Shown here one piece after another: positions 21,266 to 31,442 of a DNA stretch of 64,000 nucleotides. Origin of the DNA: Eutreptiella sp. 'Long Island Sound 2002' (taxonomy: Eukaryota > Euglenozoa > Euglenophyceae > Eutreptiales > Eutreptiaceae); the NCBI GenBank assembly GCA_964036045.1, contig OZ038383.1, positions 35,359,394 through 35,423,393 of the forward strand. The letters are read 5' to 3'. Position 1 is the stretch's first letter. Each line of letters opens with the position of its first letter. Under the pieces are notes generated by a model, which saw nothing but the letters and a program-made list of their open reading frames with translations, had not been told where the DNA came from and did not search any database. The position numbers were made by a program, and so were the translations under genes.

Positions 21266-22765
21266 AGCCCCCTCCTTAGAGCAAACCCTGGGGGGGGCTC
21301 GATAACACCCAAGGATGGCAGCGGGTACCCAGGACCATTCCCTGAAGGGGGGGGGGGTGTGACATCCTCATTTCAGGCCGATTTGCGGGTTAGGCTGCCC
21401 AGTACAATCCCAGAGTAAGACAGGTACGGTGCTGTAGCTGTTAGTAACTGCAAGTATAGTATCAAGTATCAAGTCCCGGGTCCTGGCGGCAATGGTGCGG
21501 CATGCAAAGGACCCGATAACCCATACTAGCCGCACCAGGTGCCGGCTGCAACAGTCATCACCACAGTGGCAGTGGCATACACGGCGCACATAGGCGTCAC
21601 ACGACAACCGAGGTGGTCCCACAGGTCGAAAGCAACCACAAAGATCCATCAGGCTACCCCAGGCTTCCCAAGGCCGCAGTCTGGGGGAGATTCCCCACGG
21701 GTCCTTCCTTGGGCGCACCATGTCCATATCCACGACGCGAGTCCAGAGTGGTAAAGCCGAACAAGCTCCTCCATAAGGGATCGGGCATCAAGGCCGTCTT
21801 TTCCCTCGCCCCATTACCACGAAGGCCATGCATGAGGGAGTCCTCATGCAGTCTGGACGGAGGCGTCGATTCCTCAACCCACCAGTTTCCCAGGCAGACT
21901 GACCAAGGTCAGGACACCGGAGGTCGCCACCCGACTGCAAGTGCGTCTGCGAGTCGGTAGACTCACACTGGGACTGACAGTGGCGGACCGCTGGGAGTGT
22001 AGTCAGGCAACTGGGCTTCCTGCCTGGCGCCATCAGGATCTCAGCACATCACAGCCACTAGGGCACACGGTATCACGGGCACTCAAACAGAAGAATCTGT
22101 ATTCAGGTACTGGTCCAGGCTGGACCTTGTGTAAGAGCATGTACACGGCGACTCAGCGCGCCTTCGTATTCCGATTCGCATCCCCTCGGGGGGGGGGGGA
22201 AACAGTCCATATTCCGGTGATGGGCTGATAATACGCAACATACAGATGCACATATCCCGGGGGGCAGAAAAGTAAGCAATAAACGGGGTAATAGGGGTGT
22301 GAACACACTCTAGACAGAGCGCCAAACCACGCCCCGGTTAGGATAAGGCATATGCAGGAGGGTGGACAAGAAAACGCCTGAGTTCAGGCCATATATAGTC
22401 TGCAGACACACGTAGACTCGTCTGGATCCCGCAAGTGCCATGGGACCAGACCACACACCAAAAGATCGCAATGCCAATGACAGCGGCATCCGTTGCGCAA
22501 CGTCGTATGGGCTTCAAGGCCCCGAGAGCTCAGGAAATGTCAAGGTCAGTCGCCCTGCCTGGTTTCCCAAGGATTCAGCAGGCGCGGAGTGACGAATAGA
22601 AGTGGAAGAGAGGGGCCATCCTCTCCTAGATTCAGCAGGGGGGGGGGGGTATATGGCCACTCTGATGGCAGGTCACCGGAAGATGGAAGAGAGCAAGCAA
22701 GTGAGCGACGATCCGTCCACCTAACAAGCGCTCAAACTGCATCAGGGGAGAGCTCAGGGCGGTGA
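21266..22765. other. Non-coding remnant with G-runs, possible LTR start
   Basis: No coding sequence is recognised. At 21347-21357 a run of 11 G is followed directly by TGTGACATCC (21358), which looks like a polypurine tract next to the start of a plus-strand LTR. Further G-runs lie near 21290, 22190 and 22630. The right part, read on the minus strand, is directly downstream of element D's chromodomain stop and includes GGCCATATACCCCC, also present after element C's chromodomain near 38910. It is thus partly D's 3' region. I cannot delimit an LTR. Confidence 0.35.
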
Positions 22766-24112
22766 TCAGGCGCCCCTGGCTGCAATCGCCCGGGTGAGTG
22801 CTGCCAAGTCCGAGACGTGGATCTTGGTCTTGTGCTTGCGGATGTAGTCCATGAAGGAGGTGTTAATCCACGGCACGAACGAGGAGACGGGTTCCCAGGT
22901 GTCGTGGGACGGCCCATAGCCTCGCCAACGAACCTTAAACTCCAGGCCTCCGGGTGCCGAGGCGTTCGGACGCTGGGCCAGGATCTTCTCGACGGTATAG
23001 TCGTCCTGCTCAGCACAGTCGTCGTCCGAATCCGCCTCATGTGCGGCATAGTCAAGGGACACATGTTGGCCACGGGGGTCGGGTTCCCGCACACGGAGTT
23101 GACTCTCGTGGCGCTCCCGGAACTGTCTGTGACCCACCTTGATGCGGTAGGTGTCCTCACCAATCCTGCGGACCACCTCTCCGGCCGTGAACCAGGTTTT
23201 GGTGCAGTGGGTGCCCATAGGGCGGGGTCTGATCACCCACACCGGGTCTCCCACCCTGAATCTTTGCGCTGTCGAGCTCGGGGCGGACTTCTGACGCTCA
23301 GCTCGCTCCTTCTCGAGCTGCTCGCGGATGTCCCGCGCCGTTGCCTCTTGCCGCGCGAAGAATTCCTTGGCGTCCATGGCCATACCATCACCAGACAAGG
23401 GAAGTCCCCGACCAAGGGGGTCCCTGCCGAACAGAATCTGGTGAGGGGACAAACCACCCGGAGTGGGGGTGTCATGATGGGCCTTCAGAACGGGCCACAT
23501 CTCCTCAAACCAGTTCCGACATGAATTGGTGATGTGAATCTTGCGCAGCTCCTCGAACAGCTGCCTTCCAGCCACTTCAGCCCGGCCGTTGGACCGGCTG
23601 AGATAGGCGACGCTCTTGGCATGACGTATTCCCATGAGGGAACACATGGCCTTGAACCAGCCACCAGTAAACTGGGGCCCTCGGTCACTGCAAATGGTGC
23701 GGGGGATGTCAAAGACGGTCAGCCAATGACGAATCATCATGACTGCTACTTCCTTGGCAAGCAACCCCCTTTTGCGTGCCGGAACGGCTACTACGTAGCC
23801 GCTGTGGCGATCGACACAAAGGACCACACAGTCAAAGGTCTCCTTGCCAATGTGCACTTCCAGCATGGAGAAGACGTCCATGGCCACGCTCTCCATGGGC
23901 TGGTCAGGCACCGGAGTCCATTGGGCTTCACCCTTGACGTTCCGGTTGTCAGGATGGCAGGCCTGACAGACCGAGCAACCCTTTCTGACCTTCTTGATAG
24001 CGCTGTAGAGACTGATCTGGTCGATTTCGAACCGGCGCTGCATATCCAGGGCTTGCTTCTTGACCCCTGGGTGCATCATGTGGTGGTGCCAAGCCTCACA
24101 TAGCTCGAGCAC
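22766..24112 (-). CDS. pol: Element D: Ty3/Gypsy integrase and chromodomain
   Basis: 449 codons with a complete integrase set: zinc finger HHHMMHPG and CSVCQAC; catalytic core with AMDVFSM, ICSDRGPQF and SNGRAEVAGR, giving the D,D,E residues; a C-terminal DNA-binding region (RFRVGDPVWVIRPRPMG); and a chromodomain DYTVEKILAQRPN with EFKVRWRGYGPSHDTWEPVS, which in this family reads chromatin marks to steer integration. The frame as drawn begins with GTG. The true polyprotein continues upstream, broken by in-frame TGA at 24113-24115, where element C keeps Arg (PENRMEEL). It is the best-preserved integrase in the window. The natural stop is TGA at 22766-22768. Confidence 0.9.
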   Translation of the reverse strand: MLELCEAWHHHMMHPGVKKQALDMQRRFEIDQISLYSAIKKVRKGCSVCQACHPDNRNVKGEAQWTPVPDQPMESVAMDVFSMLEVHIGKETFDCVVLCVDRHSGYVVAVPARKRGLLAKEVAVMMIRHWLTVFDIPRTICSDRGPQFTGGWFKAMCSLMGIRHAKSVAYLSRSNGRAEVAGRQLFEELRKIHITNSCRNWFEEMWPVLKAHHDTPTPGGLSPHQILFGRDPLGRGLPLSGDGMAMDAKEFFARQEATARDIREQLEKERAERQKSAPSSTAQRFRVGDPVWVIRPRPMGTHCTKTWFTAGEVVRRIGEDTYRIKVGHRQFRERHESQLRVREPDPRGQHVSLDYAAHEADSDDDCAEQDDYTVEKILAQRPNASAPGGLEFKVRWRGYGPSHDTWEPVSSFVPWINTSFMDYIRKHKTKIHVSDLAALTRAIAARGA

Positions 24113-24808
24113 TCAGGACTCTGGGACCAGCAGCTTACCACTCCGGTAGAGCTTGCCATCCTCCTCAGTCAGCCCCTTTGGTCACTTCTGCCCGTCATCA
24201 GGGTCGGTCACAGCCCTATACTCGGCCTCAAAGGCCTCAGACTTAGCGTAGTCGTCGGTCCAGTCGTCCTGGAGGCAAGATTCAGGGAAGAGGTGCTTGT
24301 CAGACTCAGCTCCCTCAGAGGCGAGTACTCTGACCGCTCTGCCCATCTCTGTTCCGAGGGGGGCATCCGCAGCCATGACGACGAAGCATTTAACACCCTC
24401 CTCCTCCATCAGGCGCTCCATTTCTATGATCCTCTTGGCCTCAGCGGTCTCAGCCTCATCGCCATGGGCGGAGACATCCGTCATGCCCTTGCTGGCGGGA
24501 GAGGCCCACCTACTGACACAGTCCGCCACGGTGTTGTCCTTGCCAGGAACATACACAACCGTGAGGTCAAACTTGGCCAAGGTCTCATGCCATCTTGCCC
24601 GCCGGCAGGCGGGACCAGAGGGGGTGTCCACGTGCTCTTTGTGCCACGACTGCAGACTCTGATGGTCGGTGCAGACGGAGACGGGATGGAGGGCTATGTA
24701 CCCAGCCCATTTCCTGAGAGCCATGGCACATTTTCCGTCTCCGGCCTTCCGCCAGGACTCGTCTCCAGAAGGCCACTGGCACGTGCCTCCCATCGTCAAG
24801 CACTTGTT
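24113..24808 (-). pseudogene. Element D: RNase H C-terminal part and linker, degraded
   Basis: The frame reads PVSVCTDHQSLQSWHKEHVD, KFDLTVVYVPGKDNTVADCV and a linker AKRIIEMERLMEEEGVKCFV, matching element C's RNase H and the linker that resumes at 37089. In-frame TGA at 24182-24184 stands where C has Trp (DDQWPEGL), and TGA 24113-24115 where C has Arg. Both fit C-to-T changes. A frameshift near 24750 moves the block DDGRHVPVAFWRRVLAEGRR into another frame. The element is cut at about 24808 by the direct repeat; no RT of D is present. Confidence 0.7.
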
Positions 24809-24905
24809 CCGCACGGGTGTCACGGCTCACAGGCCTCCGGGCCATGGGCCATAAGGGGTGTGACGGCTCACAGGCTTTCGGGCCGCGGGCCAGAGGTTCT
24901 GGGTA
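24806..24905. repeat. Direct repeat of about 105 bp, copy 2
   Basis: Same tandem 41-bp units as 21155-21265, in the same orientation. It lies exactly between the truncated 5' side of element D (minus) and the truncated 5' side of element C (plus). Confidence 0.7.
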
Positions 24906-24907
24906 CA

Positions 24908-25511
24908 GCTTCACCGGGAGAAGCTGGAGATGGCCCTGCAGAAGCAGCAGCGAGTGGTGGACAGCCTCCTCCACCTGGTGGAGGACATGTCGGGACACCT
25001 GAAAAGGCTAGAGGAGTTACAATCCCTCGCCCTGGGTCCAGAGCTCCCGGCAAGGCCGGCAACTGCAGAGCTGGTGGAGTGGGTTAAGACCCTCAGGAGC
25101 ACCATGGAGAAACCCATGGGCGGCCCTGCAGAGGCACCTTACGCGCCTCCGCGTGTTAACCCGGGTGCGCTGCCATTTGTTCCCATGTTCAGCGAATCCA
25201 TAATGCTCAGCGAGCATACGGCACCGGCTGGGTCCATGCAGGAAGAGCACGCAACCACAGACCTGAGGAGCCTGACGGTACAGATGTCCCATGCCGCCCA
25301 GGATCAACCGATCGCTACGACTGCCCATGCAGTTTATGCGGAAGAGGAGATCCAGACCATGCAGGGGCCAACCATGGGGAGAGTCGACTGACATGGTCGA
25401 GGCCATCCAGGCGGAGACCTGTGGGTGAAGGACCCCACTACGGGCATATGGACAGCCGGTGGAGCAAGTCCTTCCCGCATCCCAAACCCCATGGGTTCAG
25501 GCCCAACTGGA
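24908..25511 (+). pseudogene. gag: Element C: gag N-terminal fragment
   Basis: The frame encodes a leucine-rich helical segment QKQQRVVDSLLHLVEDMSG and KRLEELQSLALGPELPA, then a Pro/Ser/Thr-rich linker ending NPMGSGPTG. The same protein occurs intact at 63300-63890 in element G. C has an in-frame TGA at 25389-25391 where G has GGA. Coding resumes at 29884 (PHSMEERDVQGVY) after the LTR element insertion, exactly as in G where the two parts are joined. Confidence 0.8.
25507..25511. repeat. Target site duplication CTGGA, left copy
   Basis: CTGGA before the LTR start TGTAAGTG. Repeated at 29884-29888 directly after the LTR end CCCTACA. Element G has a single CTGGA at the corresponding site near 63890, the empty-site proof. 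Confidence 0.92.
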
Positions 25512-25989
25512 TGTAAGTGTTTCGGGGCGTTGATGAAGTTCCCTTTCTTATTATTATCTTCTGATTTCTGAAAATATGTCCTGATTATTGATATTGTCCA
25601 CTGGAAAACCATCGAAGTTGAGCTGGTATGGCAAGGCAACAAGAACAGACACGAGAACTCAACATATACATGGCATACTTGAAGTCCTGCACCGGTCCAG
25701 AGTCGCAGAGCCAACTCAGGCTCTTACATGCCCCTACATAACATGCAAGCATAACATGTACAATTGCACATACACTGGACCTATATTTACATAATCATTG
25801 AGCGCAAATTTTATTGTTCTGGGGCGTGATTTCTCTGCTGCGCGTGCGCGTGCTCTTTTCTCTGTGCGCGTGCGTTTTCTCTCTGTTCTTTTTCCTCGCT
25901 CGCTCTCTCACTCACTCGGGCTCACACTACGCCTCGCCCATCGTTCACTCGCTCGCTCCCTCCGACCCTCGCTCACTGGTTCCCTTACA
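25512..25989 (+). repeat. LARD-like element, left LTR
   Basis: 478 bp, TG...CA ends. It contains a CT-rich stretch of short repeats (CTCGCTCGCTCTCTCACTCA) near its right end. It is a direct repeat of 29406-29883. Confidence 0.9.
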
Positions 25990-28900
25990 CTCCCCTAAGC
26001 CGGGCGGTGAGGATGGTTGGGGTGGGCGGCGGAAATGAAAACTGTCTGTCCCAAAAGGACCAGCGTACATGTAAACTCAGTAAGTGCCATACACTGTACA
26101 GCACAAAGTAAAAAGTAGGGAGTGGCGCAGTGACTCTCCCCTAATGCTGGAGAGCTTGCTCGGAGGCATTAGACAATGCAAGATTGAAAATTGAATTTGG
26201 ATTGGAATGGAAAATTGGAATGAAGACAGATGGTGGCTGCAGAACTGAGCGTATCAACCACGCTGCAGAACTAAGCGTATCAACCACTGGTCGTCGTCAG
26301 GCTTGCGCCTCGGATCCGCCAGGGAATTCTGATGTGAACAGTAAATCAAACTGACGACATGACCCAACCGTGACTCAGACATGGCAAAAGAAAATGTTTG
26401 TTAGCCTGCTGCCATCATCCGACTGTCCCTCACTGTCAGTGTGATGTCTGTCTCTGTGCTTGTGCTGTGCCTGATCTAGGTGCGAAAATTTGTTGGCCTG
26501 ATGGCATCATCCGACTGTCCCTCACTGTCAGTGTGGTGTCTGTCTCTGTGCTTGTGCTGTGCCTGATCTAGGTGCAAAACTCAATGATCTTGTGGCTGGT
26601 CTGAATAGAAAATTGGATAGGAGACAGAGGGTGGCTGCAGAACTGAGCGTATCAACCACGCTGCAGAACTGAGCATATCAACCACTGGTCGTCGTCAGGC
26701 TTGCGCCTCCGATCCGCCAGGGAATTCTGAAGGGGACAGTAAATCAATTTGACGGAGAGTATCCATAGCCTCATGCTTCGGTGTATGTTGCACCTCTGTG
26801 CCCTTTCTGCCTGTCTGCTGTTTGCGTGGGCCGCGCGCGCTATGTGCGTCGCTGTGCGTCCTATGTTGGTGTTTGGTCCCTCTGTTGGGTCTTGGTGCCT
26901 GGCACCCTCTCTGGGTCCTCCTGGCTGTGGTGTTCGTGGTTGTTGGCCTCAGCAGGGAATTATTCCCCATCACACGCGTAAGCATACGCCTGTGCCTGGC
27001 ATCTGGCTGGGTGTGCATCGGGTACCTTGGTGGTGGGCCCGCGCTTGCTCTGTGTGTTGGTGGCTGTGTTTTTCGTGTGGTGGTTGCTTGTTGCACCGAG
27101 GCGTCACCTAAGCTGTCACTTGGTTGGGTGTCATGTTTGTGTGGTACACGAGTAGTCTTGGCCTACGTAAGAGGTTGCTTACATGTAGACTCAGGTAATA
27201 TGACACTACTCCGTGTTGATGGTTGTGGTCCTGCACTGGCACTCACTCAGGTCTGCCGGTCACTGGTGGTCTCATCCTACACTGTTGCCCGCGTTGGTTC
27301 CTTTCCTCTACTCTAGTCCTCGTCACGCCATGCCCCGTACTGTAACTTGGCCTGTCTGCACTCAGGTTGGCCTTGGGTTAGAAATCGTGGACTCCTCGGT
27401 GTACCCCATCAACACAGCGGTTAGTCCAGCCTAGGAGCACACTCCGACCTCACCGGTAGCTCAGTCCACTTAACCCTCACTGCAATGCAAATATGGCGAG
27501 AGGTTACCGGTGGTGGCAGGTAGGTAAGTGACAGACTATGCGGACGTGAACTAACAAGGCGACTATATATACGCTTTTTCTCACAATGCGTTCTCCGTGT
27601 CCTGACCAACACAAGCGGTAAGAGAGTCACAGTCACACAGTAAGAAAGATCTGAAAAAACCTGTGTTTACCTTGGCACCTGGAGGTTAGGCATTGGTGCT
27701 GGACTCAAGGCTAGATACAAAAGGAAGACAATGAATGATTCACACGAACCTTTACACAACTAGAACAAAGTTGTCTGCTGACTCGAAACAAGCAATGGTG
27801 TGCCAATATGCTGTGACTGCATAACACTCAACAATCAAGTCAAGCAACAATCAACTCAAGAGCTAACACAAGAAAATTTCCACAACTATTCGTCACTCGT
27901 CAAACAGACTTTTTGAAAACAACCTTCACAAAATTGACTCATGACGTACACACCTCTAACTGGGTGGTCCCAACAATCAACAGACTAGACAAAGTAGGCA
28001 AGGCACTGCAACTAAAGTTCAAACAAGGCTTGTAGACCAAAGGCGGTGTTCAACCGACGCTGGTCACTTGAGGCAAAAAATGTGTCACAGTATTGAGAAA
28101 TCAAATCTAAGACAAAATGAGTCTCCAAAAACTGAACAGCAGCTTGAAAGGCGTTGGCGCCACAGAAAACGAGTGGCGACGAGTGCGACGAACGCACTTG
28201 TGTGTCGAAAAACCACAACGATGAGTGTCACCCAGGACAATTGTCCACAATTTTTTTTTTGACTGAAAACTCAACGTGAACCAAAATGGAGCTAAAAGCA
28301 CAAAGGAAGAGTGGCGACGAGTGGAATAAACACACCTGCACTCAGGAACGACTTGCAAAAATGGTTCCACGCGCAAGTTCTGGTCATGGAGAAAGAAGAA
28401 TAACTTCGACCTACCATACTTGTTCACAACCTTTGGGTATTCACCACAATTTTTGTTCAACATTCAGAGAAAGGGAAGAAGGTAGGAAAGTGTCATCAAT
28501 TCAGTTTCTCAAAGCTTCAAACTACTTTAGAGCGCCCTGGCAGGCCCAGCACCAGACAATGAAGGAGATGTGGAGGATGATCCTTGTCCATGTGCCCATG
28601 TTTTGCCTGCAGCCCAATTGAAAGGTTTTGGGTCAAGATCAAACCGAACACCAGTTGAATGGACTTAGAGACCAAAGAGGGTCTCACGCACGCAGCCAGT
28701 AGGTCGCGCGTGCGCCCAGTAGGTCGCACGTGCGCGCGAGAATGGTCTCACGTGCACCAAATTCCAAGATGTCCAGAATTGACCAAATTTGACCAAAATG
28801 GCCAATTTAACCCCAAACGAGGCCATAACAAGCCACAAAAACTCTCTCGCAGCACACAGACACTCGCTGACGACCGTCGACGCGTGCCAAAGCACTTCGC

Positions 28901-29405
28901 GCACTCCCATTTGCTTCGAATTGTCCAAATCAGAGCTCTGAGACTCCAGTTGGTCCAAAAGTGTCCCAAACTCCAAATTGCAAAGGATGGACAAGAAGTA
29001 AACCTTGTAGGTACTCAGAAGAGAAGTTGCAACTTGTGTCCAAAGCCACAAAGCCTACATGTGACGTGCTGGAGCATAAAGGTGGTAACAACGCGTCCAC
29101 AGACTCCAATTCCTTGCATTTGTGAAACTCAACTTGCTGATCAAACCTTCAACAAATTCAGAAAGATGCGCAAGCAGAACAAGAACTGCAAAACTGCAAT
29201 TTGATCGCGTCGCTTTTTCCAAGCTCCTTGTCGTTGTCGGCAAAAGCACAGATGCAATGGACACCTGCAGAGCTCGCACCAAACGAGAGTTCAAGTGCAC
29301 TGGAATCAAAGAATCAAAGGTCTCTTCTGGGCTTTGTTCGAAGGTGTCATTGGTCGCACTGAGGCAAGCAGGTCGCTGAGTGACGCCTTGTAAGATGAGT
29401 TGGCT
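25990..29405. other. LARD-like element interior, non-coding
   Basis: No recognisable coding region. It contains internal duplications at 26209-26755 and short low-complexity tracts. Frames at 26798-27316 and 28659-29204 are open but without domain or supporting homology inside the window. Confidence 0.6.
26209..26755. repeat. Nested internal duplications
   Basis: A segment of about 145 bp at 26209-26350 is repeated at 26608-26755. Each copy contains a tandem pair of a 26-bp unit beginning GCTGCAGAACTGAGCGTATC. Between them a 92-bp unit is tandemly duplicated (26401-26492 and 26493-26580). Confidence 0.85.
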
Positions 29406-29883
29406 TGTAAGTGTTTCGGGGCGTTGATGAAGTTCCCTTTCTTATTATTATCTTCTGATTTCTGAAAATATGTCCTGATTATTGATATTGTCCACTGGAA
29501 AACCATCGAAGTTGAGCTGGTATGGCAAGGCAACAAGAACAGACACGAGAACTCAACATATACATGGCATACTTGAAGTCCTGCACCGGTCCAGAGTCGC
29601 AGAGCCAACTCAGGCTCTTACATGCCCCTACATAACATGCAAGCATAACATGTAAAATTGCACATACAGTGGACCTATATTTACATAATCATTGAGCGCA
29701 AATTTTATTGTTCTGGAGCGTGATTTCTCTGCTGCGCGTGCGCGTGCTCTTTTCTCTGTGCGCGTGCGTTTTCTCTCTGTTCTTTTCCCTCGCTCGCTCT
29801 CTCACTCACTCGGGCTCACACTACGCCTCGCCCATCGTTCACTCGCTCGCTCCCTCCGACCCTCGCTCACTGGTTTCCCTACA
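29406..29883 (+). repeat. LARD-like element, right LTR
   Basis: 478 bp, almost identical to 25512-25989; starts TGTAAGTGTT at 29406 and ends CCCTACA at 29883. Confidence 0.9.
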
Positions 29884-31442
29884 CTGGACCGCACTCCATG
29901 GAGGAGAGGGATGTACAGGGAGTGTACTCACACCCCCCGGCCACAGGTGGTATCCGTCTCGGTGGAGTGGTGGCTGCGGACGTCGGAGACGCCATCAGGA
30001 TTGACGACCTCAGGGGAATCAAAATCCCCTATCACGATGGCAACCCCTCCAACCTGGATGACTTCATCCTGGATGGGGAGGATTTCGCCGAGGAGGTCGT
30101 CGGCGAGATGAAGGGAGCGCCAAGGGACAAGTGGGTATGTCGGACATTCCCACACAGGCTGGCGCAGGACCTGAAGGAGGAGCTCAGGGATCAGATCCGC
30201 GAGGGACTGATCCAAACGGAGCAGGCCTTCCTCGAGTGGCTGGAGGACGAGGAGCGAGTGGACGCCCCCAACCAGAAATTGGAGGATTTTTGGTCCATTC
30301 CGCTGCGGCTGGAGCGCGGGGAACTGAGGGTCCGGGAATGGAATCAGTACATCCGCAAGTACCGAAGAAGCCTCAAGCTGGTGGAGGACTGGAATGAGGC
30401 CAGCGAAATCCGACACCTGCTGAAGGACGTCCTCCCCGGCCACTGGAAGAGAAGGGTGGAGGACGAGGAGAAGAGATAGAGAGCAAAGAAGCGTGTGGCT
30501 GTATGGAACATGGCATCGGAGGACACCCACGCCGGAATAATGGAGTTTTTCCGGCGAAACCTCGGCGAGCCTAGCCGAATGATGGGGTTGAAGAACGCCG
30601 TCCAAGTGGAGGTGTTCGGCGACACCATAGGGCAAAGGCTGATGCGCCTCAACAACGCGGAGTGGAGGCGCGGAGAGCCGCTGAGGATGCAGGTCATCTT
30701 CGCCCGCATGAGCCTGGACGAGATGGTGAAGTACATCACGGTGGAGCTGAAGCTCAACGCCAAGAACGAGGCTCACGTGCAGGATCAACAGGGCCATAGA
30801 CATCGAGGTCATCGGGAAGATCGCCAACACCGAGAGGTCCAGGGGGACACGGTCGGCACCACAGAGGAATGGAGTGGAAGCGGCCAAGATCTCCGGACCC
30901 CGACCACCCGAGAGGATCATGAAGAAGCCCACTTCTTTGCGTTCGTAGCGCACAATATGAAGGAGCATGGGCAGGACAGGTCCAGGTGGAACCGGCTGGA
31001 CCCAAGGACCAAAGGCCGCAAGGAACCGCGGAGGATCGGGAACCCGCCTCTCTCGTTCCGCGAGTACAGATCACAGCACGACGGTGGCTGGGACTGCTAC
31101 GGCAAGGGGAACAACCATGCACATGACCACCGGCATTGCAAGGTATATGAGGAAGACAAGAAGACCTACTTCGCCGCCCATCCCGACAAGAAGCCCAAGG
31201 AGCAACGAATTGCCGATTGGAAGGCAAAGGGTGGAGACGGTGGAAAAGGCCAAGGAAAGGGCCAAGGGAAAGGCGGAGGAAAAGGCTATGGTGGAGGACC
31301 GGGCCCAGACCGATGCGTGAGGTCGATCGAGGAGGTTGCTGAGGACATGCTGAGGACGTTGGAGGAACTCAAAGCCCAGCAACGTGGTGGACAAAGTCTG
31401 GGCGGATCACAGCAGGAGGGAGCTACGGCAGGCCACGTCTAG
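29884..31442 (+). pseudogene. gag: Element C: gag capsid and nucleocapsid region, one internal TAG
   Basis: One plus-strand frame encodes DDLRGIKIPYHDGNPSNLDD, the capsid start also seen in element A, then KWVCRTFPHRLAQDLKEEL, a helical region, ARMSLDEMVKYITVELKLNA and a knuckle-like DCYGKGNNHAHDHRHC, followed by a Lys/Gly-rich tail. An in-frame TAG at 30477-30479 splits it, and TAG 31440-31442 ends it. After that second TAG the frame continues open into protease, so gag and protease share one frame. The first Cys of the knuckle, present in A, is missing here (DCYGKG versus CFVCYGRN). It is probably non-functional. Confidence 0.8.

Larger units (their letters stand above)
25512..29883 (+). 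mobile_element. Non-autonomous LTR retrotransposon (LARD-like), 4.4 kb
   Basis: 4,372 bp with two direct 478-bp LTRs (25512-25989, 29406-29883) starting TGTAAGTGTT and ending TTACA/CTACA, flanked by CTGGA duplications inside element C's gag. The LTRs differ at about six positions, so the insertion is young. The 3.4-kb interior has no gag or pol domain. The longest frames (172 and 181 codons) show no domain. It must depend on enzymes made elsewhere. I see neither an initiator-Met PBS after the left LTR nor a clear purine tract before the right one. Orientation is assigned from the TG...CA ends only and could be reversed. Confidence 0.88.
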
